NCBI GenBank assembly: GCA_040390855.1 | Contig: JAZJXO010000019.1 | Location: 1 to 64,000 of the forward strand | DNA: 64,000 nucleotides | Direction: 5' to 3' | Origin: Parvibaculum sp040390855 | Lineage (GTDB): Bacteria; Pseudomonadota; Alphaproteobacteria; Parvibaculales; Parvibaculaceae | In this document: positions 35,198 through 44,958 of the stretch, one piece after another | Numbering within the stretch: the first letter of the stretch is position 1 | Layout: each line of letters begins with the position of its first letter | Program-made: the position numbers and the translations under genes | Notes under the pieces: model-generated | What the model saw: the letters and a program-made list of their open reading frames with translations, nothing else | The model's database searches: none | What the model was told of the DNA's origin: nothing

Positions 35198-35768
35198 GCT
35201 GTGCGCGTCACTTCTTACTATATGTGTGCGCAGTTAAGTCCTCATTCTTTTGCCGGTCTTGTATCCACGCGCCCAATGAATTGCGCAGATTTTTTCCTAT
35301 ACTCGCCTCATGCGGTGAATGACTAACAATGTGGCAGTTAAAACATTGTGATGAAATTTCCGGCGCATCACTTCCGCCGGTGGGGCGCTTGCGTGTTCCG
35401 GTGTGACGGCATCGCCCTTAACGCTGTTTCCCCAAGCTCTACGTCATTTTACGTAGGGCTTGCCTGTTTCATCTGAGTGCATTCTTCCAACCGTTGCCTG
35501 AAAGACACTTGCTCGACCGCGCATGACGCGCACGGAAACTTGTCGAATTTTATGCGCGACTGAACAACTGCCGATATCGCAAGCATTTCAAAGGTCCATG
35601 CTGCGATGCATGATGATTTTTTGTCAAGGATATGGCCAAGGAGGTCGGGAATAAGTAAATTATTAAATATAAACAATTAGTTAAGCCGATGGCACAGGCC
35701 TTGCTTTTTATCTCCCGCATCCGCGAACAATCTGGTTCTGGGTGATAGATTAAGGGGGCCTTTCAGGT
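35198..35768. promoter_or_regulatory. Divergent regulatory region, TauD-type / TonB receptor operon
   Basis: 570 bp without a gene. It holds the promoters of the TauD-SDR pair (leftward) and of the receptor operon (rightward). A perfect dyad CTACGT-cattt(t)-ACGTAG lies at 35439-35456 and could be an operator. The segment 35640-35690 is AT-rich. No confident -35/-10 was assigned. Confidence 0.45.
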
Positions 35769-38267
35769 ATGGGCAAGTTAAGTCTGATCAATACTGTCTC
35801 ACGAACGGCGATGACAGCCGTCATCGTTTCAGCTCTTGGGCCTTTGGGGGCATGGGCGGCTGAGGCGGTTAAAACAGAAGACGTGGCGGCAACGGAAAGT
35901 GCCGACGCAACGGAGTCAAAAGAGAAGGAGAAGAAGGAAGCTGCAGTTGAGGAAATGGTTGTCATTTCCGAACGCGACAAGGCGGGCCTTCTCGAAAAGC
36001 AGCCGAGCAATCTTCTTCTGGGCATTGAAAAGCCGCTGCTCGAAACACCGCGCTCGGCCACATTTGTCAGCGACGAAACGATGGCCGCTTACGGCGTTAC
36101 CACGGTTGACGATCTTGCCGCTGTCTCACCCGGCACGTTCACTTCGTCTTTTTATGGTGTTGAAGGCGCGCTCAATGTGCGTGGTCTTCTCGCCGAAACT
36201 TATTTTCACGGATTCAAGCGCATTGAAAACCGCGGCACATATCAGACGCCGCTGGGGGCCACTTCGCGTATCGACATTTTGCGTGGTCCGCCGACCGCTA
36301 ATTTTGGTCCGGGCAAAGTGGGTGGGCTGCTCAACCTTGAGCCGAAGACCGCCAAGGTAAGCGAAGAGGCAGGCTATATGACGGATGTGTCCGGTCAGGT
36401 GACAGGAACACTCGGCTCATATGACAAGAAGAACGGCAGTTTTGAAGTCGGTATTCCGCTCAATTTCGGCGACACGGGCGGTGGCGTTTATGTCTATGGC
36501 GAAATCGAAGACTCAAAAAGCTTTTATCGCGGCATCGAGCCCGAGCATCAGCTCCTTCAGACGACAGCCCAATTCGACACATTGGACGGCTGGACCTATG
36601 GCGGCGGCGCCATGTATTACAACTCAGACGGATACGTGCAGACACCGGGTTGGAACCGCGTTACACAAAACCTGATTGACAATGGCACTTACACGACTGG
36701 TCAAAATACTGGCGTTATCGATGTCAACGGCAATGGTTATATTGATCGTTCCGAACTGCCGGCAGGTGGTCTGACACATGCGCCTCAATGCTTCGGTTTC
36801 TGTGACGTGCCACTCGTTTACCGCCAACTTGATACCGGGGTTGGCACCACACAGCTCTCTCATCGTGACGTCTATACAAGTGATGCTGACTTCTCCAGCA
36901 CCGAGACGCTGACGCTTTATGGAGATATTATCAAATCTTTCGGAAACGGCTCGAAGCTTGCGCTTCAGATGTTTTACGATTCGCTCGAAAATCAACGCTT
37001 CGTGAGCTACGGCTTTCCTGCTGACTATGATGCCTCCACCACAGAAGGCCGCCTGAGCTACAGCTTTGATGTGAAAGCACCTGCTGTGCCGATCAATGCG
37101 AAATTCAATGTCGGTACGAGCTATCGCTATTACGAAGCAAACAAGAAAGAGTCCTTCAACTACGGCGGTATTGCGCTTGACCGTCGCGATATTTCGGTCG
37201 GTGCCACGCCGACGGATACGTTGGGTTCCCCCTTCATGCCCGGTTCTGGTTATGTGTGGGACTACAATAACGACTCGACATGGGATGATCTCGGCCTCTT
37301 CGCGATGGGTGACTTTGATCTCGACGATAAGATGACGATCACGCTCACGGGTCGTTATGACAGTTACACCGTTGATGCGAACGACACGGGCGCGCTCTGC
37401 TTCTGCACACCCGGTTCCCAGCACGACAATGACGGCGCCTTCACCTATAGCGCGATGGCTATGTACAAAGCGCCCTATGGTATACGTCCTTATGTGACTT
37501 ATGCCGAAACTTCCGCCATCGAATTCGGTCAGGCGGGTGACGTATCACCTACCAATATCGCCAACAAAAATTGGCTCTCCGACGGAGATCTCGCCGAAGC
37601 GGGAATCAAGCTAGATGCTTTCGACGGCGTGCTGACGGGTGCTCTTGCCTACTACCTCCAGCACCGCACGGTGCTTGATCCGGTGGGCGGTGGCGTTGAC
37701 GAAACTGAAGGTCGTGGTGTTGAACTCGAACTACGCTATCTCGCCACGAAAAACCTGAGCTTCACCTTTGCGGGCAATGTGCAGAAGACAACCTTTCTCG
37801 ATAGCTATGATGCCTTCTACTACTTCACACCGGCGACATTCGGCTACAATCCCGCCGACTATTACGGTGCGGGTCTTGTCGGTTACTCGTTCTCTGGCAT
37901 CGCAGGCATCACGGGTAACAGCTACTACTCGGGCGAAATCGAAGATCGTCGCATCCCTGAAGTTGTTGCGAGTCTTTTCGGCACCTACACAACCGACACT
38001 TATGATTGGGGTTATGCCGGTTCAACGGTCGGTGTGCGTTACGTGTCATCGACTGCAGGTCTTGCCGCCGCTCCTGTTAAGTATCCCGATTACTTCCTCG
38101 TCCAAGCTTCGGCCTATGTGGACTTTGCCGACTGGCGTGTCGCCTTCAACATCGACAACGTTTTCAACGAAGAATACTACACGCCCCTTCAGGATCTTTA
38201 TGGCGATGTTGCGGTCCTGCCGAGCAAGGGCCGTGAATGGCGGACCACCGCTACCTACCGCTTCTAA
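35769..38267 (+). CDS. TonB-dependent outer-membrane receptor (832 aa)
   Basis: A 22-strand-barrel type receptor with a plug. A signal peptide (to about GAWAAEA, residue 31) is followed by an Ala/Glu/Lys-rich linker and a TonB-box-like EEMVVISERD. The plug follows from about residue 80 (ETPRSATFVSDETMAAYGV, ATSRIDILRGP). The protein ends in the barrel signature ATYRF with a terminal aromatic residue. Family members import ferric siderophores, vitamin B12 or other large or scarce solutes. Here the operon encodes its own TonB-ExbBD motor and catabolic enzymes, so the cargo is probably the pathway substrate. The siderophore alternative remains open. Confidence 0.9.
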   Translation: MGKLSLINTVSRTAMTAVIVSALGPLGAWAAEAVKTEDVAATESADATESKEKEKKEAAVEEMVVISERDKAGLLEKQPSNLLLGIEKPLLETPRSATFVSDETMAAYGVTTVDDLAAVSPGTFTSSFYGVEGALNVRGLLAETYFHGFKRIENRGTYQTPLGATSRIDILRGPPTANFGPGKVGGLLNLEPKTAKVSEEAGYMTDVSGQVTGTLGSYDKKNGSFEVGIPLNFGDTGGGVYVYGEIEDSKSFYRGIEPEHQLLQTTAQFDTLDGWTYGGGAMYYNSDGYVQTPGWNRVTQNLIDNGTYTTGQNTGVIDVNGNGYIDRSELPAGGLTHAPQCFGFCDVPLVYRQLDTGVGTTQLSHRDVYTSDADFSSTETLTLYGDIIKSFGNGSKLALQMFYDSLENQRFVSYGFPADYDASTTEGRLSYSFDVKAPAVPINAKFNVGTSYRYYEANKKESFNYGGIALDRRDISVGATPTDTLGSPFMPGSGYVWDYNNDSTWDDLGLFAMGDFDLDDKMTITLTGRYDSYTVDANDTGALCFCTPGSQHDNDGAFTYSAMAMYKAPYGIRPYVTYAETSAIEFGQAGDVSPTNIANKNWLSDGDLAEAGIKLDAFDGVLTGALAYYLQHRTVLDPVGGGVDETEGRGVELELRYLATKNLSFTFAGNVQKTTFLDSYDAFYYFTPATFGYNPADYYGAGLVGYSFSGIAGITGNSYYSGEIEDRRIPEVVASLFGTYTTDTYDWGYAGSTVGVRYVSSTAGLAAAPVKYPDYFLVQASAYVDFADWRVAFNIDNVFNEEYYTPLQDLYGDVAVLPSKGREWRTTATYRF

Positions 38268-38314
38268 AATATTTGATCGTTCGTAACACTCGAAAAATGT
38301 CTGAAGGACAGCTC

Positions 38315-39595
38315 ATGAACTCCGATACTTCTAAAGTCTATCCATGGTTCGTGTTGCTGTCCTTCAGCGCACTCTTTTTCCTCGTCACCGCCGGAACATT
38401 CACCTCGCTTGGTGTAGTGCTTCCGGCGATGGTGAAGGAGCTTGGCTGGGATTGGACTTCCGCCGGTCTAGGTTTCACGATCATGGGCATTTCCTGTGGT
38501 CTTTCGAGTTTCCCGCCTGCCTTTCTCATCCGCAAAATCGGCGTGCGTCTGACGCTTGTGCTCGGCACGGCTATCATTTGCTCGGGCTTCTATCTTCTCT
38601 ATTCACTCCACAGTGTGTCCGTTTATTTTCTTTCGATGCTGCTCACCGGCATGGGCTTCTCCTTCGTCGCTACTGTGCCAGGTACTTATATGATCGCGCG
38701 CACTTTCAAGAAGCAGTCCCTTGCCTTCGGCATCTATTTTACCATCGGCGGTGTCGGCGGCATTGCCGGTCCGCTGATCTATTTCGCCGCCGTCGGTCTC
38801 TGGGATAACTGGCGTATGCATTGGGTCATTGTCGCGGTTCTCACCGCAGCAGCGGGCCTCCTTTGCGCCGCGTTCCTGCGCGAAGGCAAAGACGAAGACC
38901 AAAAAGCCGAAACCCTCGCTGAGGAAGCCATCATTGAAGCAACGTCCGGTGTTTATGTGACGAAGCAAAAATGGACGGCGAAACAGGCGCTCCGCACTCC
39001 GCAGTTCTACATCATCGCTGCCGCGCATATGTCGTTTCTTCTTTGTGGCATCACTGTGAACAGCCTGTCGGTCGCTCATCTTTCCGAACTCGGCATTGCA
39101 ATGGGTGTCGCGGGCGGGCTTTTGAGCTTTGAAGCCTTTCTAAATTCGGCGTCGCGCGCCGTGAGCGGGTTCATCGGCGAATATCTCGATCCGAAAATAC
39201 TGCTCATTATTGCGCTCGCCCTTCTCGTTGCCGGTATGATCGGGCTCGGCATCGGCACGAACTGGTTTGCGCTCATCATCTACGCAATCGGTATCGGAGT
39301 CGGCTATGGCATGACGTTTCTGGCGACCTGCGTTCTCCTGATGAATTATTTCGGCCGTAGCGCTTATCTTGAACTTTTTTCATTGATGAACGTTGGCGCA
39401 ACGCTCGCCTCCTTCGGCCCAGTGCTGGGTGGCTATCTGCGTGACCAGACAGGCACCTTTTCCTATGCCTTCTTCCTCTACACGATCATTCCCGCCGCCA
39501 TGCTCGTTGCCGTCGTCTTCATGCGCCCACCTCTGCGCGAAGATGCCGATGAAGCACTGCCCGCCGAGGGAGGCATCGAGGCGCTTGCAAAGTAA
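38315..39595 (+). CDS. MFS transporter (426 aa)
   Basis: An inner-membrane major-facilitator permease with about 12 predicted helices. A central cytoplasmic loop after helix 6 is Glu/Lys-rich (EGKDEDQKAETLAEE). The start at 38315 follows AAGGA with six bases; upstream in-frame starts overlap the receptor gene. Placed after the TonB receptor, it probably moves the same compound on from the periplasm into the cell. The type resembles oxalate/monocarboxylate-like MFS porters, low certainty. Confidence 0.85.
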   Translation: MNSDTSKVYPWFVLLSFSALFFLVTAGTFTSLGVVLPAMVKELGWDWTSAGLGFTIMGISCGLSSFPPAFLIRKIGVRLTLVLGTAIICSGFYLLYSLHSVSVYFLSMLLTGMGFSFVATVPGTYMIARTFKKQSLAFGIYFTIGGVGGIAGPLIYFAAVGLWDNWRMHWVIVAVLTAAAGLLCAAFLREGKDEDQKAETLAEEAIIEATSGVYVTKQKWTAKQALRTPQFYIIAAAHMSFLLCGITVNSLSVAHLSELGIAMGVAGGLLSFEAFLNSASRAVSGFIGEYLDPKILLIIALALLVAGMIGLGIGTNWFALIIYAIGIGVGYGMTFLATCVLLMNYFGRSAYLELFSLMNVGATLASFGPVLGGYLRDQTGTFSYAFFLYTIIPAAMLVAVVFMRPPLREDADEALPAEGGIEALAK

Positions 39596-39646
39596 TCATC
39601 GCCTTATCGAATTTAAGAATATTTCGACAACAAAAGGTTTTCGACA

Positions 39647-40711
39647 ATGAATGCCCCCGCGTCAAAAAAAGAATTTGGTGTTTTTCTCCCTATTGCCAAT
39701 GGTGGTTGGATCATCTCAAAAAACGCGCCTCGCCTTGATGCCTCTTACAAGCAGAATCGCGAAGCAGCGATACTAGCCGATGACATAGGCCTCGATTTCA
39801 TTATGTCGATGATGAAATGGCGCGGCTTCGGCGGTGAGACGGAACATTGGGGCACATCGCTCGAAAGCGTCACCATGATGGCGGGTATCGCAGAAGTGAC
39901 TAAGAATGCTCGCATCATTGCGACTGTCCATACGCTGCTGCAAAATCCTGCCGTTGTTGCAAAGATGATTACCACGCTTGATCACATATCAGGTGGTCGC
40001 GCCGGTCTCAATATCGTTTCAGGTGCATACAAGGATGAATTCAACCAGATGGGCGCTTGGCCGGAGCTGGACCATGACGGTCGCTATCGCTATGCCGAAG
40101 AATGGACAAAACTCGTCACGACCATGTGGAGCGGGGATCACGTGGACTTTGCGGGCGAGTTTTTCAATTTCAAGGATTGCGTGTCTCAACCGAAGCCTCT
40201 TTCTTCCCCGCGCCCTTATCTGATTTGTGCCGGCCAGTCCGAGCGAGGTCTGCGTTTCACGGTGCAGAATACTGACGCTTGTTTCATCGGTGGTAAGAAC
40301 GCTGCCGATACGCTCCGCATCAGTCGTCTCGCGCGTCGTGTTGCCTCGGAATACAACACGACGATCAAGGTTTTTGCTATGAGCACGGTCGTCTTCGGTG
40401 ACACGGATGAAGAAGCCGCCCACACGGTTGCATATTACAAAGAGGGTCTCGATTGGGGCGCGGTCCAAGGTATGATGCGCTCCTACGGTATGGAGGTGGA
40501 TGGCAGCCCCGCAATCATGGGCGAAAATGCCAAGGACACGTTCATGACGCACACCGTCTCCGGCACGCCGCAGACCTGCCTTGAGAAGCTCAAAGACCAG
40601 ATCGAAGGCTGCGAGCTTGATGGCGTCATGCTGATTTTTCCTGACTATGTCAAAGGTCTTTCAATTATGGGTGCAGAAGTTTTGCCGCAGTTGAAGGCTC
40701 ATTTTGCATGA
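39647..40711 (+). CDS. LLM-class flavin monooxygenase, RutA-like (354 aa)
   Basis: A luciferase-like FMN monooxygenase. It resembles the pyrimidine oxygenase RutA over its length: FGVFLPIANGGWIIS, FIMSMMKWRGFGG, LDHISGGRAGLNIVSG, YLICAGQSERGLRF. RutA opens uracil by inserting oxygen at an amide carbonyl. Here the partner genes are a RutB-like hydrolase (overlapping) and a RutF-like flavin reductase, which suggests oxidative cleavage of a cyclic amide or similar heterocycle. It is not called rutA because the rest of the Rut pathway (RutC, D, E, G) is absent. The next gene overlaps by 4 bp. Confidence 0.85.
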   Translation: MNAPASKKEFGVFLPIANGGWIISKNAPRLDASYKQNREAAILADDIGLDFIMSMMKWRGFGGETEHWGTSLESVTMMAGIAEVTKNARIIATVHTLLQNPAVVAKMITTLDHISGGRAGLNIVSGAYKDEFNQMGAWPELDHDGRYRYAEEWTKLVTTMWSGDHVDFAGEFFNFKDCVSQPKPLSSPRPYLICAGQSERGLRFTVQNTDACFIGGKNAADTLRISRLARRVASEYNTTIKVFAMSTVVFGDTDEEAAHTVAYYKEGLDWGAVQGMMRSYGMEVDGSPAIMGENAKDTFMTHTVSGTPQTCLEKLKDQIEGCELDGVMLIFPDYVKGLSIMGAEVLPQLKAHFA

Positions 40712-41376
40712 CCGAACTTTCCATGAGTTACACAATGTCTGAAAACGACGGACTGCGGGAATGGATTGAACCTTCCCGTGCCGCACTTTGCGTCATTGAT
40801 GTGCAAGTTGATTTCGCCTCGCCCAAGGGTGTGCTCGGCGGTTACGGCGTCGACATGAGCGCAGTTCCGGCAGCGATAGTACAAACCGAAAAACTTATTG
40901 CCGCCGCACGCATTGCAAATGTTCCTGTGATTTTTGTCGGCCTTGAGACATCCCCTGAAACGGACAGTCCGGTCTGGAGCGAACGTATGCGTCGCCGGGA
41001 AGGCGACCCGGATGCCGAAAACAATCTTTGTCGCAAAGGAACAAGGGGTATGGAGTTTTACGGACCGCAACCACGAGCGGGCGATCCGGTTGTGATGAAA
41101 CCCAAATATAGCGCTTTCTACGCAACCGGATTTGAAGCCCTGTTGAAGACGCTCGGCGTTGACACGCTCGTCATGTGCGGTCTTACGACAGAATGCTGTA
41201 TCGACTGTACGGTGCGCGACGCATTCCACCGTGACTACCATATCATCATTGCGGATGATGCCTGCGCGGCATATGGCGCGGATATCCACGAGGCAGCCCT
41301 TCGTATGCTCGAGCTTAACTGCGCCATCATCCGTCCGACAGAAGAGATCGTCGCGGTATGGGAGGAGTGCACATGA
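40708..41376 (+). CDS. Isochorismatase-like amidohydrolase, RutB-like (222 aa)
   Basis: A cysteine hydrolase of the isochorismatase/nicotinamidase superfamily. The catalytic triad is Asp31 (CVIDVQVDF), Lys131 (VVMKPKYSAF) and Cys164 (TTECCID). RutB and N-carbamoylsarcosine amidase, which cleave carbamoyl groups, share this pattern and the YSAF segment. The start overlaps the RutA-like stop (ATGA) and its own stop overlaps the next start, so three enzymes are translationally coupled. It probably hydrolyses the ring-opened product, releasing carbamate or ammonia. Confidence 0.87.
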   Translation: MTELSMSYTMSENDGLREWIEPSRAALCVIDVQVDFASPKGVLGGYGVDMSAVPAAIVQTEKLIAAARIANVPVIFVGLETSPETDSPVWSERMRRREGDPDAENNLCRKGTRGMEFYGPQPRAGDPVVMKPKYSAFYATGFEALLKTLGVDTLVMCGLTTECCIDCTVRDAFHRDYHIIIADDACAAYGADIHEAALRMLELNCAIIRPTEEIVAVWEECT

Positions 41377-42743
41377 GCGATTATTTCGCAATCAAAGGTA
41401 AAGTGCCCTACAAGGTAAGCGAAGCGGAGTATAAAGCGCTTGAGGCGGCCATTGACAGCGACGAATTGACGGCGCTGGCGCTCGAACTCGGCAATATTCC
41501 GAGTCCGTCAAGAAGCGAAGCAGCAGCGAGTGCCTATGTGTTCGACTGGATGAAACGCGAAGGTTTCGCGCCGCGCTCCGTCGGCGCAACACCCGAGCGT
41601 CAGAACATCATCGGTGAATATGGCGGAAAAGCTGAAGGTGCAAATCTTCTCTTCACCGCGCATCTCGATACCGAGAGCCCGACCTACGAGCCGGATCTCG
41701 ACAGCGCCAAATATCGCCCGCAAACGCTCGAGAACCGCGAATGGCTCGAATGCTGGCTCGAAGATGACAAACTTTTCGGATACCCGATCGCAAATGATCG
41801 CGGTCCCATGAGCTGTTTTATGATTGCCGCGAAAGCGCTTCGCAAAGCAGGCATTTCGCTCGCCGGAAAACTTTATCTCACCGCTTGTCCCGGTGAGATC
41901 GGCCCCGAGCCTATCGAAGACCGCAAGGGTGTCGACTATCTCGGCAAAGACATCGGCGCTCATTACCTCTTTCATCATGGTGGCGTCGCTCCTGATTATG
42001 CGATTGCCGCTGAGGGTTGTGATTTCGGCCTCACATGGGTCGGCTCTGGCTATGCCATTTTCCGCATCCGCATCTATGGTCAGGGCATTTTCACGCCGAT
42101 CATGGAGCATCCTGAAAATATCGCCGAGCATCCCAATCCAATCTATCGTCTGGGACCCATCATCGACGCGCTCCACAAATGGGGAAAGACTCTGCCAGAG
42201 CGTCACCGTTATGAAAGCGAGGGTGGAATCGCCATTCCGAAAACGCAGATCGACAGCATAAAAGCCGGTATCCCTTATTCCTTTGGTACCGGCACCGAGA
42301 TTGTCTCGATCTATCTGGAAGTCGGTCTCACACCCAAACAAAAAGCTGCTGATATTCTTCATGAACTTAATGCTTTGATGCGGATTTTCGACATCGAAGG
42401 CTTCGACATCGAACCGATAGTCGTCCGTCACGGCTTTGAGGCGGATGCTGACGCAGTCTCGCCGCTTGTTGCTGCGGTAGCTGAAGCAACAAAGCTCACG
42501 CTTGACGAGCCATTGCAACGCGCAAACCCAGTCTATTCCAGCATGTGGCGCGATCAGAATGTCTTCAACATGCATCGCATTCCGGCGGTGACGACAGGTA
42601 TGACGCGCTGGAGGCCGACACCGGCCGATCTTAAAAAGAGCGCGCTCATCTATGCGCTCACTGCTTTGGCTATCTGTGGCCGCGCGCCGGAAGGTGCGGG
42701 CGAAGTCGCTTACAAGCCTGTCTATGGCGACAATCCGTTCTGA
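41373..42743 (+). CDS. M20-family metallohydrolase (456 aa)
   Basis: A zinc amidohydrolase of the peptidase M20/ArgE/DapE group. Visible motifs are LLFTAHLDTESP (metal His and catalytic Asp), IANDRGPMS (bridging Asp), and CPGEIGPEP (catalytic and metal Glu). A later MWRDQNVFN segment may carry the last metal ligand position. GGAGGAG just upstream and an ATGA overlap with the isochorismatase gene fix the start at 41373. M20 enzymes cleave amide bonds of N-acyl or N-carbamoyl amino acids, which fits a third step after ring opening. Confidence 0.85.
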   Translation: MSDYFAIKGKVPYKVSEAEYKALEAAIDSDELTALALELGNIPSPSRSEAAASAYVFDWMKREGFAPRSVGATPERQNIIGEYGGKAEGANLLFTAHLDTESPTYEPDLDSAKYRPQTLENREWLECWLEDDKLFGYPIANDRGPMSCFMIAAKALRKAGISLAGKLYLTACPGEIGPEPIEDRKGVDYLGKDIGAHYLFHHGGVAPDYAIAAEGCDFGLTWVGSGYAIFRIRIYGQGIFTPIMEHPENIAEHPNPIYRLGPIIDALHKWGKTLPERHRYESEGGIAIPKTQIDSIKAGIPYSFGTGTEIVSIYLEVGLTPKQKAADILHELNALMRIFDIEGFDIEPIVVRHGFEADADAVSPLVAAVAEATKLTLDEPLQRANPVYSSMWRDQNVFNMHRIPAVTTGMTRWRPTPADLKKSALIYALTALAICGRAPEGAGEVAYKPVYGDNPF

Positions 42744-42761
42744 TGATGCGAGTAAAAGTTT

Positions 42762-43283
42762 ATGGATAAGAGTTCTGCATTCGACGACACGGGAACCTTT
42801 GTGGACCCGACTGTCTATCGCCACGCGCTCGGCAGTTTTGTCAGCGGCGTCACCGTGCTCACAACACGGGCAGGCAATGCGCCTGTCGGCACAACGGTGA
42901 GCGCTTTTTCCGCGCTTTCGCTCGTACCGCCTCTCGTGCTCGTGTCGCTCGCTGTCAAAAGCGAAACGCTCGCGCACATAAAACGGGCAGGATTCTTCGC
43001 GGTGAACATTCTTTCAGCAGGTCAAGGGAATATCGCTAGGAAATTTGCAACGACCGAAGGTGCGGCGAAGTTCGGCGGTATAGAGTACGGACATGGTGAG
43101 AATGGCGCTCCGATATTTACAGGCGTCAGTGCCTCACTCGAATGTGATCTCGATGACTGCTTTCGCGGCGGTGACCATGATATTCTCGTTGGTTTTGTGC
43201 GCGCCGCCCGCGTGGCACCGGTGCTTGCGCCGCTTGTCTATTACCGCGGTGGTTTTGCAGGCCTTACTGAAGAAAACAGCTAA
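42762..43283 (+). CDS. Flavin reductase, RutF/HpaC-like (173 aa)
   Basis: A short FMN-binding split-barrel reductase. Motifs are FVSGVTVLTTRAGNAPVGTT, then SLVPPLVLVSLA, then HIKRAGFFAVNIL and the closing GGDHDILVGFV. It supplies reduced flavin to the LLM monooxygenase two genes upstream. Its position in the same operon (18 bp after the M20 gene) supports the pairing. Confidence 0.88.
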   Translation: MDKSSAFDDTGTFVDPTVYRHALGSFVSGVTVLTTRAGNAPVGTTVSAFSALSLVPPLVLVSLAVKSETLAHIKRAGFFAVNILSAGQGNIARKFATTEGAAKFGGIEYGHGENGAPIFTGVSASLECDLDDCFRGGDHDILVGFVRAARVAPVLAPLVYYRGGFAGLTEENS

Positions 43284-43378
43284 AGTGACGACGCCGGAAT
43301 TGGCATCGCTCATGCAATGAAACGACTATACACCATGCACCTCCTCAGCATGGCAAAGCTGAAAGACAGGAATAGGAA

Positions 43379-44002
43379 ATGACTATGTTGACCTATTCAG
43401 AAGGTCCGCCGCCAACGCGGCGCATGATCGGATTAGGTGTCGCGGCTGCAATTCACTTGCTCCTTATCTGGGCGCTGATGAGCGGGCTCGCCCGCGATGT
43501 GATCGAGGCGGTGCAGGAACCTTTGCAGGTGGCGCTCATTGCCGAACCACCGACCACACCGCCGACACCTCCGCCACCGGAAATCGTGAAGCCCAAGGAG
43601 GCTTACGTGCCGCCGCCGAAAATAAAGCTGAAGCCGCCGCCGGTCGTGTCGCAAAATACGATCAAGCAGGTGCAGCAAGTGAAACCCGAAGTCGTGCCGG
43701 TCGTGCGCGATGTGATTCCCGCCGTGCCGCAGGCTGTTCCGATTGAGGGCAACACCCAGCCGCCTTATCCGCCTGCCTCGCGACGCAATGGTGAGGAAGG
43801 CCGCGTCGGTCTTCTTCTCTACGTGTCCGAAACCGGCAAGGTCACAGACGGCAAAGTTGAATTTTCGAGTGGCTATGAACGTCTCGACAAAGTGGCGCTA
43901 ATTCATGCTCGCCGCAAATGGAGCTTCAAGCCAGCGATGCTGAACGGTCAGCCTGTCGGCCATTGGGTGAAATATTCTGTGGTGTTCAGGCTTACCGACT
44001 GA
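43379..44002 (+). CDS. tonB: TonB energy transducer (207 aa)
   Basis: A single N-terminal membrane helix (about residues 17-38, MIGLGVAAAIHLLLIW) anchors it in the inner membrane. A Pro-rich periplasmic spacer (about 55-100, with repeats of PPTPP and KLKPPP) follows. The C-terminal TonB domain (from PPYPPASRRNGEEGRV to the end) contacts receptor TonB boxes. It is encoded with exbB and two exbD genes directly downstream of the receptor operon. Confidence 0.9.
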   Translation: MTMLTYSEGPPPTRRMIGLGVAAAIHLLLIWALMSGLARDVIEAVQEPLQVALIAEPPTTPPTPPPPEIVKPKEAYVPPPKIKLKPPPVVSQNTIKQVQQVKPEVVPVVRDVIPAVPQAVPIEGNTQPPYPPASRRNGEEGRVGLLLYVSETGKVTDGKVEFSSGYERLDKVALIHARRKWSFKPAMLNGQPVGHWVKYSVVFRLTD

Positions 44003-44068
44003 AGCCCGCTCACAATGAATTAGAAAAGCGTCAAATCTAAAGTGATCAGAGTATAAGGAACGATACGA

Positions 44069-44920
44069 ATGAAGACCCCCGCCATCATCCAGACCTTCAA
44101 GGCTACGACACTTGTATTGACGCTAGTCGTCGGCATGACGTTCTTTGCACCGTCGATACAGGCACACGCAGATGCTGCTCCCACCGTCGCTGCAACAACA
44201 GCAGAGACACCCGCTGCAACAACAACGCCTGACGTCGCTGCGTCTGAACCCACCGAAGCCGAAGCCAATCCTTATGGTCTTGGTGCGCTCTGGGCGCAGG
44301 GTGACAACGTGGCCAAGGGCACGTTGATGATCCTTGGCTTCATGTCGATGGGCACTTGGTATTTTCTTATCACCAAGCTGATCGAACAACGTCGCCAGTT
44401 CAGACAGTTTAACCGCGTGATCAAACTCTTCGTGCCAACCGAAACTCTGCGCGATGGCATTGCGGCGCTGCCGCGCAACAATACCTATCGTGGCATTGCC
44501 GAAGGTGGGGAAGAAGCAGTCGTGCAATTTTCCAAAGGTCTGTCGAGCGAAGTGACATTGTCGGATTGGACGATGGCGGCCCTTCATCGTGCTGTGGATA
44601 CACTCACTTCAAAATTGCAGGGTGGCCTCGCCTTCCTTGCTACAGTGGGTTCGACGGCGCCTTTTGTCGGCCTCTTCGGTACAGTCTGGGGTATCTACCA
44701 CGCGCTCGTTGCTATTGGTGTCTCGGGTCAAGCCTCGATTGATAAAGTCGCAGGACCCGTCGGTGAAAGTCTGATTATGACAGCCATCGGTCTCGCTGTC
44801 GCCGTGCCAGCGGTGCTCGGCTACAACCTGCTCACTCGCCGCAACAAGGCCATCACTGGTTGCGCAAGGCGCTTTGCGACAGAAGTTCACCTCCGCATTC
44901 TCACCGGCAAGGTTGCTTGA
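44069..44920 (+). CDS. exbB: ExbB proton-channel subunit (283 aa)
   Basis: A MotA/TolQ/ExbB family inner-membrane protein. A cleavable-looking N-terminal signal (ending QAHADAAP) and an Ala/Thr/Pro-rich linker precede the first functional helix (GTLMILGFMSMGTWYF). Two further helices follow: LAFLATVGSTAPFVGLFGTV, with the conserved GSTAPFVGLFGTVWG signature, and a last helix around IGLAVAVPAVLGYN. With ExbD it converts the proton gradient into force on TonB. The N-terminal extension is a known variant of alphaproteobacterial ExbB. Confidence 0.92.
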   Translation: MKTPAIIQTFKATTLVLTLVVGMTFFAPSIQAHADAAPTVAATTAETPAATTTPDVAASEPTEAEANPYGLGALWAQGDNVAKGTLMILGFMSMGTWYFLITKLIEQRRQFRQFNRVIKLFVPTETLRDGIAALPRNNTYRGIAEGGEEAVVQFSKGLSSEVTLSDWTMAALHRAVDTLTSKLQGGLAFLATVGSTAPFVGLFGTVWGIYHALVAIGVSGQASIDKVAGPVGESLIMTAIGLAVAVPAVLGYNLLTRRNKAITGCARRFATEVHLRILTGKVA

Positions 44921-44958
44921 GGACCGTTCGCACGCGAATGCTCTTTTAAAGAAAGCAC

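Noticed and set aside
36624..37424. 266-codon leftward frame opposite the receptor gene
   Set aside because: The plus-strand TonB receptor is continuous and conserved across it; the leftward frame is a composition artefact.
41508..42977. 489-codon leftward open frame opposite the M20 gene
   Set aside because: It is a shadow frame: the plus strand encodes a clear metallohydrolase and flavin reductase with motifs and ribosome sites, and the leftward translation has none.
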